From positions 27,752 to 91,751 of the forward strand of contig WTPW01001658.1 of the NCBI GenBank assembly GCA_009809945.1: a stretch of 64,000 bases of DNA. The letters are read 5' to 3'. Under the pieces are notes generated by a model. The model was not told the DNA's origin and did no database searches. It was given only the letters and a program-made list of their open reading frames with translations. Source of the DNA: Gigaspora margarita (lineage: Eukaryota > Glomeromycota > Glomeromycetes > Diversisporales > Gigasporaceae). Within the stretch, counting starts at the first letter, position 1; each line of letters begins with the position of its first letter. Shown here in pieces: positions 56,105 to 64,000 of the stretch. The translations under genes and the position numbers were made by a program.

Positions 56105-58032
56105 CATTAGCAAAATAAATATACGAAATCTTTCAAAAGAAATTGCATACTGAAATCTTTCGAAAGAATTGCGATTGATGTGAAATCTTTCAAAGAATCG
56201 CAATTTTTCGAAAGATTTCGGTATGCATTTCTTTTGAAATATTTCAAAATAAATTTCGAAATATTTTGAAATATATTGTGAAATATTGCGAAATAGGGCA
56301 AATAAAAACAATGCAACCCTGTACCTAATTATCTCCTTTCTGAGATTGCAGGAGGTAATATTTCGCATATTATCACAATAAACAATATACATATTCACAT
56401 AATCATAGTTTTGCAACATTTTCAAATAGTTTCACATGTTTTAGCAATTCAATATAAAATTTTATATTTTTTTATTTATTATTATACATTATATTTTAAT
56501 TTATTTTAAATTAAATATACATTTTTATTCAATATTATATTTTTATTATATATTATTATACAAAAAAAAATGAAAAAAATGACAAAAAAAATAAACCCCA
56601 AAAAAAAGGAAAAACGAAAACGAAAACATATTTTAAAATACTTTCGCACTTCATTGCATATAATTCCATAAAAACTAGTCCTACACGCTTATTTTCACTT
56701 ACCCGCAGTTAGCTATTATTTCGCTTTTTTGTTTTAACTATTGTTTTGCTTCAGTTATTTCTTTTGTTTTTTCTATTGTCTTCGTTTCGCTCTTTTTTAA
56801 ATACTTTCTAAAAATAGTGTAGAAGTAAAAAAATAAAATATAAAAAAAAAAACAAAAAATATAAGCAAACTGAATAAAAAAAATAAAAATAAAAAAAAAT
56901 GATCCCAAAAAAAAATGAAAAAAATGAAAACGAAAACGTATTTTAAAATACTTTCGCTCTTCGTCGCATATAATTCTATAAAGAACTAGGCCTATATACT
57001 TATTTTCACTCACCCTGCAGTTATCTATTATTTTGCTTCTTTGTTTTAACTATTGTTTTGTTTTAGCTATTTCTTTTGTTTTGGCTATCATCTTCGTTTT
57101 GCTCTTTTTTAAATACTTCCTAAAAATAGTAGAGAAGTGAAAAAATAAAAAAAATACAAATAAAAAACAAAAAATATAACAAACTGAACAAAAAAAAAAG
57201 GAAGCCCCAAATCTCCATTTTTCATGTTTGCCAAATGCTGAAATAGTCTGGGTTGGTTTTCTTGAAAGTGACAGGAAGTAAGGGTTGTGTTCTTGCAAAG
57301 TGCCAGAATAAATTAAATTAATAAAAAAAAAATTAAAAAAAAAACAAAAACAAAAAAGTGCCAAACGAAAAAAAAATATAGCAATACCTTGTGAAGACTT
57401 GCACTCAACTAAAACTATTTCTTTAAAAAAACGTTCTTGGCAATTTAGAAATTGCGAAGTAATAGTTGTGTTCTTGCAAAGTGTCATCTGAGTTGGCTTG
57501 CAAAGTCAAATCTGTGTTCTTGCAAAGTTGCGAAAAGTTGTAGGTTTTCTTGCAAATCGTCAGAGAAGTTAAGTTAGTATTTTTGTAAAATGCCAAAATA
57601 AAAGAAAAAAAAATTAAAAAATAGATAAAAAAAAAAAGAGAAAAAAATAAAGCAAAGAGAAAAAACAAAATGAACAAAAAAAAAACAAACCAAACAAACA
57701 AAAAAAAAAACAATGTAAAAATTGAAGATCTATAAACAGAACAATCTGATCTTGTAATACAAAGTTTGTAGATTATATTCGAACATTATCGAAACATTTT
57801 GAACAATGCGCTCTTGGTACCAGCATAATTCAGGTTGCAGATCTACTGATCCAGCTTGGTTTCACATGTCTAACATAGTTGCGAAAAATATTTCAAAATA
57901 TTTCGAATACTAAAATATTTCAAAATATATTGTAAAATATTTCGAAATTAATTGCATTATCAAAATCTTTCAAAAGATATTGCAGGTCTGCAAGATCTTT
58001 TGAAAGATTTTGGTACTATAAATTTGCTAATG
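56105..58032 (-). mobile_element. 2-kb low-complexity element, complete copy with TA flanks
   Basis: In arm B the sequence TTTTATATA-CTTGTTAG of arm A is split by 1928 bp bounded by CATTAGCAAA and, inverted, CATTAGCAAA, with TA on both sides. This defines the true ends of the 2-kb repeat family also seen at 3060, 20080 and 63185. Subterminal GAAATATTTCAAAAT and GAAATCTTTCAAAAG words are mirrored at both ends. Interior frames (56738-57013, 57050-57487) encode F-rich, then K/T-rich peptides (YLKKSKTKMIAKTKEIAKTK) and are an internal duplication of about 320 bp. No transposase is seen. Confidence 0.85.
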
Positions 58033-59253
58033 TACTTGTTAGTTACAAGCTAAGAAATGATTTTAAAAAATATATCAATAATGTATGTATCATTCGATTA
58101 TTAGAAACCTTTTAATGCTATAGTGACTGAAAAATAAAACAATGTATTAGAACTAAGCTTTATTGTGATTGGCTCGCCATTCTTGTACCGCAATTTTTAA
58201 GCATGCCATCAACCTTGCGCCAACAACCCTAGCTAGAATGTAATATCAACATACAAAATTTATGCAATTAAATATATCACTATATTATTGGTATTAGTTT
58301 ATTGATCGTTAGTTGGGCTACAATTACCTGATTAAGATTTTTTTTTTGCCATAGCTATTCTATCTTAATTTTTAGCGAATAAGTATGATAATTATTTATT
58401 TTTCATTAGTTAGCATAATCAATATAAGGTGATTCAAGTTTGTAGTATTTACTGATGTATTTGTAAGATCCTAGCAATGCCAATCTAAAAACTTCATCTG
58501 ATCTTGAAACTTATTTTGACCAAATAGTAGTTTTTTAGATTGATGATGTCTATATATTATTGTTAGCAATTAAAGTGAAAAACTTATTTAATTTTATTTT
58601 CTAGAGGGTTTTAGTAACAATGCTTATATTATAATTAATAAACGTTTTAATTTAAATTTATAATTTTACAAATTACTTATAGCCATTATTTAAAAATTAT
58701 GCTTTAACTAACCAGTATTTTATTGAATTATATAATTTATAAAAATTAATTTAAAATAATACATATTTATTAAAATAAAAAATAAAAATCATACGTAAAT
58801 TCTACTCTAAATCCTTTGACTATAATATTTAAATGCGATTAATAAATAAACCTGATAACTTATTCCAAATAAATTAATCAATATTTCTCACCCGAATAGA
58901 TATAATTAACATAAGTTTTGAGTAGCTTATTCCAAGCATACTTTGATTAATAAACGCTACATACCAAAATATTTTGTAAATCTAAATAGCTTACTCTAAA
59001 TGCTTTATAAGCCCAAAAAACTTATTCCAAATACTTGCATTGTCACTATTTCTTAGATCTTAACTCGATAGCTTAATATTTCTATCTAAACTTGCAAAAA
59101 TAAATAAGGTTTGGTCTTTGTAAACAAATACTACAAAAAAAAATGCTTAAAACATTATTTATTTGACAAAATTTCTTTTTCTATTTTAAACAAATTTCTT
59201 TAACTTCAGTTCTTATTTACCTTTTTAATATGGCTTACTACAAGGGTTAATTG

Positions 59254-60103
59254 TAGAGTGTGTGGCACGACTAAAAAATTTTGCGTGCCAAATGGCATGC
59301 CATTTGCTAAAGCTCATGCTAGGCATGCTGGGTGGCATGCCTTTAAACCACATCATAAATATATTTATTTTGATTGGTCAATTATAATACTATATTTTTC
59401 GGGTAGCTTATTTTCGGATAAAATCGATTTTTGGCCAATCGCAGTAAGTTGCTACATAGTAAAGTCCAAAGTTTACTATGTAAATCGATTAATATTGCTT
59501 AAGTAAACTTATTTGGAAGATCAAAATATACTTATTCTAAAAATTTTATAAATATTAGAGAAATTTTTATTATTTAACTTTTAATGTTTACGTTTGTTGA
59601 ATATATTTTTTTAAAAAATTTTAATTTTTTCGCTGAAAGTAAAATTCAAAAGTCAAATAATAAAAAGTTCTCTAATCTTGACAAAAATTATAGTATATGT
59701 GTATTTTGATCTTCTAAATAAGTTTAATTAAACGACTTTAATCGATTTATATAGAAAAATTTGAACTTTACTATGTAGTGACTATTGTCGATCGTGGGGT
59801 AGCTTTTTTTCGGGTTAAAGACGGATTAGAGTTTTTTGACCAAAAGAAGGGGTGTAGCTTATTTTCAAAGGTAGCTTATTTTGGGGAAAATATGGTATAT
59901 ATGTTGTGTTACTATTCGGAATATTCTGGAATCTCCCTCAAATTTTCTCTTAATCCTACTTGAAATTCACTTTCTATTCAAAATATTTCAGAATATATAT
60001 AAATGACATGCTTATAGACTATTTGTATTTTGGGCATGCCACTGGTATGCTACTATTGGCATGCCATGTTGGCATGCTAGTGACCTCTGTGCCACTCACC
60101 CTA
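59254..60103. mobile_element. hAT-type MITE with perfect 8-bp duplication, arm B only
   Basis: Ends TAGAGTGTGTGGCACGAC and, inverted, TAGGGTGAGTGGCACAGAG are flanked by GTTAATTG (59246-59253 and 60104-60111). Arm A near 48.09 kb contains the site once. GGCATGCCA and GCATGCC words cluster near both ends. It contains the nested family A MITE 59435-59795. Confidence 0.9.
59435..59795. repeat. Palindromic MITE, family A (copy 5)
   Basis: GTTGCTACATAGTAAAGTCC at the left and the inverted GTCACTACATAGTAAAG at the right identify it. It is surrounded by GGTAGCTTATTTTCGG words of the TA-MITE type and nested inside 59254-60103. Confidence 0.7.
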
Positions 60104-61085
60104 GTTAATTGGAACTAGACACCTTATACTATCTATTAACATATCTAAATTTATATGTTGTAAGTGAAAACGAAATCTAAGTGGATTTGGAATTATTATA
60201 TAAAACCAGCATTTGAATGTTGAGTTTAATATATGTGCACTCTTACCCTAACCTTAATTTAACTAGGAAATTCTGAATTTATTAAATTCTATTTCCACTT
60301 GCAACATATATAAATGAATAAATTTGACTTCAATAAAAGAAGATACGAGAAGAGAAGTTCCTTTCAAACTTATTTAAAGTAAGCTAGTGCAGGCTAAAGA
60401 GATCTTATTTGAGTAAATCAAAAACTTATCTTCAGTAACTATTAAAGTTAGAATAGTGAAATGTATACACACTCTCTTCTTAATAGTTACAATATGAAAA
60501 GGTATGCCACAGATAGCCTAAAGAACGAGAAAAAATAAATTAATTCTTGTAATAAAAAAAAATAAAATACAATAAAACTTAAATAATATTTAATTTAATT
60601 AAAACAACCAATTTTTTTGAATAAATATAAATGTAACTAATCAAATATCTCAAAATTTTCTTGATCACAAAAACCATGGATCATATCTTTTTGAAAAGCG
60701 CTATAAATCTTAGTGAAGGTTTTTTGAAAAGTGTTTCTGCTCATGCTTTTTTACCATTTGATCCAAGTTTATTGTCTTAAAAGTCAACAAAGTGTTTGCA
60801 AAGTGCTTCTGCTAATGCTTTTCTGTCTTCTGATCCAGATCATTCTCTTTATGAAGAAAAGTTTTTAAGTATACTAATCTATATGATCTATACTGATCTT
60901 TTTTAACAGAAGACATATAAAGAGTTAAAGAATACTATAATATATTTTAAAAAAAAATTATTATATAAAACCATGAATTGTTAATTGATGATGTGGTTTT
61001 TTACAGTAAGGGTTACTTTAAAAATTTTTTTATATTGTGTAACCTAGTAATCATCAAGCCAATCAAATCAAATGTCCGCTATGCT

Positions 61086-61375
61086 TCAATTAATTGTATG
61101 AATCTTTACAAAGTTGTCAATTAATTGTGTACAATTCTTGACAAAGTTGTTATTAATTATATACAATTCTCAACAAAGTTGTGTTAATTTATTATACACA
61201 ATTCTTGACAAAGTTGTCAATTAATTATACACAATCTTTAACAAAGTTGTCAATTAATCATACACAATTCTTGACAAAGTTGTCAATTAATCATGTATAA
61301 TCCTTGACAAAGTTGTTAATTTAATTATACACAATTCTTCAATTAATCATACACAATCCTTGACAAAGTTATTAC
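61086..61375. repeat. 33-bp tandem repeat
   Basis: About nine units of roughly 33 bp contain TTCTTGACAAAGTTGTCAATTA and a variable TACACAA word. It begins immediately at the outer end of arm B. The 13-bp spacer between arms A and B equals, inverted, the unit junction GTTGTCAATTAAT. Confidence 0.8.
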
Positions 61376-61413
61376 AAAATATTTTAAGTAGCTATATATT
61401 AATATGAGAATAG

Positions 61414-62021
61414 AAATTTGTCACACTCATAACATGTCACACCTGTAATTTGACCAATCAAATCACTTGATTTTGTGGCCAAAAAAAAATTTTTTAAAAA
61501 ACTAAAAATTTTACTAGTAAAATATAAAAATAAATAAGCGATAACAAAATATATAGTATAAAATTTTATTCTGAATAACTTTTTCTAAGTTACAAAGATA
61601 GATTATTTTAGTAAAAAAAGACGGTTTATAAGAAAAAACAAAAATTTTCTACATTAGCACATATAGAACTTTTTACTTACTAATTTAATATATATTATAT
61701 TTTAAGTATTATATACAACATTTTATGCTAAACAACTTTTTCTAAGTTAAAAAGATCTAAAAAGATAGATTGTTTTAGTAAAAAAAAAGTTTTATATGTG
61801 CTAACTTTTGAAATTTTTGTTTTTTCTTATAAAACATCTTTTTTTACTTAGACAATATATTTTCATAACTTAGAAAAAGTTGATCAAAATAAAATTTTAC
61901 ATTATATTATATACTTTATTAAGTAAAACTTAAATTTTTAAAAAAATTTTTTTTTGCCTACAAAATTGAGCGATTTGATTGGTTGAATCACAGGGTGCAA
62001 CATGTCACAAGCAACAAATTT
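61414..62021. mobile_element. 608-bp TIR element
   Basis: AAATTTGTCACACTCATAAC at the left, and AACATGTCAC followed by ACCAATCAAATCRC, pair with the inverted right end (GATTTGATTGGTTGAATCACA, then AACATGTCACAAG). The arms continue to pair through AACTTTTTCTAAGTT. It is non-coding and no target duplication was resolved. Confidence 0.65.
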
Positions 62022-62045
62022 ATATTCCCTATTAATATATAACAC

Positions 62046-62336
62046 AGGACCCAGACATCTAGTATAGAGGTCATACTTGAAATTTTTCAGCAAAAACACC
62101 TAAAATTTAAGAAGCAAAAAACAGTTTTTGGCAATTATCTTGGCATCTAGTAGTCCAATTTGAATGAACTTTTTTTTAAAATGAAGCTTTCAGTAAGGCA
62201 CATCTAACAAAAAGTTTATTCAATTCAATTACTAGATTAGAAATTATTAAAATAAATAGATTTTGTCATTTTCAGCAAATTAGATTAAAATTGGCCAAAA
62301 TCCAGTTATAACCTATATGAGAGATGTCCGGGTCCT
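62046..62336 (+). repeat. MITE with AGGACC ends, copy 2
   Basis: AGGACCCAGACATCTAGTATA and, inverted, AGGACCCGGACATCTCTCATA form the ends. The interior (AAAAACAGTTTTTGGCAATTA, AAATTGGCCAAAA) matches 32673-32958 in the opposite orientation. Confidence 0.7.
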
Positions 62337-62674
62337 TATAATATATAATTATTTTATATTGATTAAAATTAAACATTATATATCAATTAACTTGTTATAA
62401 ATCAATATATATATATATATATATTTTAAGATGAGGCCTTGCTTATATCTTTATTGAGTAATTTATATAAGGGGTTGTTTAATAGCAACGACTTAAATTG
62501 TACAGTGACAAATATATATAAATTACATTCAAGAATAAAAGCTCAGACTAATTTATCTGTGATTTAAATCTACTAAAGTAGTTAAGACTCACCTAGATTT
62601 GAATAGTTAAAATATGATTAGTAGGGATATTATATTTGATTCACATAGTAGACCAAATACTGATTTTGCAGATT
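62337..62674. other. AT-rich non-coding stretch
   Basis: It includes a TA microsatellite near 62410. No gene is seen. Confidence 0.4.
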
Positions 62675-62682
62675 GCTTGCCC

Positions 62683-62957
62683 TAGTATTGTACATTTTGG
62701 CTGTCCATAGCCTTTTTTGGCTTGTTTATATCCAAAATTGTCCAAACATCCAAGATTGCCCAAAGCTTGTCCAGGCTTTAATAATTAATAAATCTATTTA
62801 AAAAATATATAACTACTTTATATATTTTTTTAGGTACTGAATACATTCTAGTTAAAATTAAAATAGATTATTTTAATAAAATTTTAAGTAATTTTACTTT
62901 ATTTAATTGTCCAAAATTGTCCAAATCATTGTCCAAAGCTGTTCCATGACAACACTG
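62683..62957. mobile_element. hAT-type MITE, CAGTGTTG family, copy 2
   Basis: It matches the inverted 50801-51079 element over its full length, with ends TAGTATTGTAC and, inverted, CAGTGTTGTCATGG. It is flanked by GCTTGCCC and GCCTGCCC (62675-62682 and 62958-62965), an 8-bp duplication with one mismatch. Confidence 0.85.
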
Positions 62958-63184
62958 GCCTGCCCTATTGGCGGGCATGTATTGTAGTCCAAGTGTAGCT
63001 AATTGGGAAGTCCACAGAGGCAGTTGTAAATAGGTACTATGCGTTAATAGGTTTTAGCATAAATAAATCGATATATATTTATAATTAATAATATTGTAAT
63101 TAAAATACAAATCATTATACATCTGCTAATCAATTGTTATCATATTCATCTGAATCAATAAATAATGATTATATAAGCTACTAA

Positions 63185-64000
63185 TTGTAACTTAGTAGTT
63201 TTGAAATATTTCAAAATATTTTAGAACTGAAAAACCAAGCTGGATCAGTAAATATGTAACCTGGGCCATACCAAGCATGTATTGAACTATATTTTCAAAA
63301 TATTTTGAAATTTTATAGAGTATTAAAATTAAAATAAATTTTTGTATTACAGAATCAAATTAGATCTTTTGTTTATAAATTAGATCTTCTATTCAGTTTT
63401 ATATTGTTTGTTTATTTTGTTTTATTTTTTTTTTGTTTTCATTGTTTTTTGTTTTCTTTTTTCATTTTGTTTTTTTAATTTTTTTTTTTTTAATTATTTA
63501 TTTTTTAACTTTTTCCATTTTATTTGGCACTTTACAAGAACACTAGCTCTTTGCAAAAAAACCAACAACTTTTTAGCACTTTGCAAGCACACTAATTTAA
63601 CTTTACAAGCTAATTCAAACTTTCAACACTTCGCAAAAATATTTCTAAATCTTCAAGAATGCTTTTTTAGAAAAATGATTTAGTTAGACACAAGTTTTTG
63701 CTAGTTTTTGCAAGTTTTTGCTTATTTATTTTTTCATTTTGATACTTTTTGTTTTTGTTTTTTTTTTTAAAATTTTTTTTATTATTTATTTTATTCTGGT
63801 ACTTTGCAAGAATGTGCTTTTTTAGAGAAATAATTTAGTTAGGTGCAAGTTTTTGCAAGTTTTTGCAAATAACCTAGCACTTTACAAAAACACAACATGG
63901 TTTTAGCAATTTCTAAATTTGCAAGAACACAAACTTTTACTTTAGAGAAATCGAGATTTGAAGCTTCATTTATTTTTTTTATTAAGTTTTTTTATATATT
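63185..64000 (+). repeat. 2-kb low-complexity family, copy 4, cut by window end
   Basis: It opens with GAAATATTTCAAAATATTTT and ACCAAGCTGGATCAGT, then T-rich tracts with CACTTTGCAAG words, in the same order as 20080-22150. It runs off the window. A 91-codon frame (63408-63683) is low-complexity. Confidence 0.75.

Larger units (their letters stand above)
50424..61085 (-). repeat. Inverted duplication, arm B (3.3-kb core plus four inserts)
   Basis: This is the reverse-complement copy of arm A, separated from it by only 13 bp (ATTAATTGACAAC). It is enlarged by four insertions that are absent from arm A: 50766-55195, 55300-55461, 56105-58032 and 59254-60103. Subtracting them leaves about 3.28 kb, equal to the arm A core. 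It ends GTCCGCTATGCT and is followed at once by the 33-bp tandem repeat. Confidence 0.85.

Noticed and set aside
56738-57713. Three overlapping minus-strand frames as membrane proteins
   Set aside because: The apparent hydrophobic segments come from poly-A/T tracts within the 2-kb repeat; no conserved domain is seen and the same tracts recur in all copies.
61086-61375. CRISPR-like array
   Set aside because: The units are contiguous variants of one 33-bp sequence without unique spacers, in a eukaryotic context.

Overview
This is a 64-kb, very AT-rich eukaryotic nuclear window. It has short GT-AG introns, TTAGGG-type interstitial telomere motifs, and dense, nested, decayed transposable elements. 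The three intact genes look fungal: PEX14, mitochondrial ribosomal protein uL11m and TIM9. Tryptophan is TGG inside them, and TGA or TAG act as normal stops. The AT bias, the LINE type (RRM ORF1 plus EN-RT-RNase H ORF2), a CGGBP1/BED-type hAT and a degenerate leucine-rich-repeat gene suggest an early-diverging fungus. An arbuscular mycorrhizal fungus (Glomeromycotina) fits best; this is an inference, not a proof.

Layout. 1-2.9 kb: MITE-type repeats. 3.1-13.9 kb: one copy of a roughly 2-kb low-complexity repeat family, split by a hAT-type MITE, a MULE-type MITE, a nearly full-length LINE (5171-12811), a second A-tailed retroposed piece and a TA-MITE. 14.4-19 kb: a three-layer nested MITE and a 1-kb LINE-derived retroposon with a 17-bp target duplication. 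19-36 kb: foldback elements, TTA-MITEs, tRNA-headed SINEs, a 730-bp element with long terminal inverted repeats, an LRR pseudogene and a 24-bp minisatellite. 36.2-39.8 kb: an 'onion' in which a degenerate hAT lies inside a TIR element, which lies inside a pogo-like TA element. 40.5-43.9 kb: the gene island, in which PEX14 and uL11m read leftward and TIM9 reads rightward from a 197-bp intergenic region shared with uL11m. 46.4-61.1 kb: two inverted copies of a 3.3-kb non-coding sequence, head to head with a 13-bp spacer, each broken by different later insertions. 61-64 kb: a 33-bp tandem repeat, more MITEs and another copy of the 2-kb family, cut by the window end.

The three genes all serve organelle biogenesis: peroxisomal matrix import, mitochondrial translation and import of inner-membrane proteins. 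The rest is a fossil record of mobile DNA. Many elements can be delimited to the base because filled and empty copies of the same site both occur in the window. No coding capacity suggesting a new enzymatic system was found. The most interesting structures are the giant inverted duplication, the near-perfect foldback elements and the nested insertions. There is an 890-bp assembly gap at 51748-52637, plus scattered ambiguous bases near 6.6, 48.4-48.7 and 53.4 kb.
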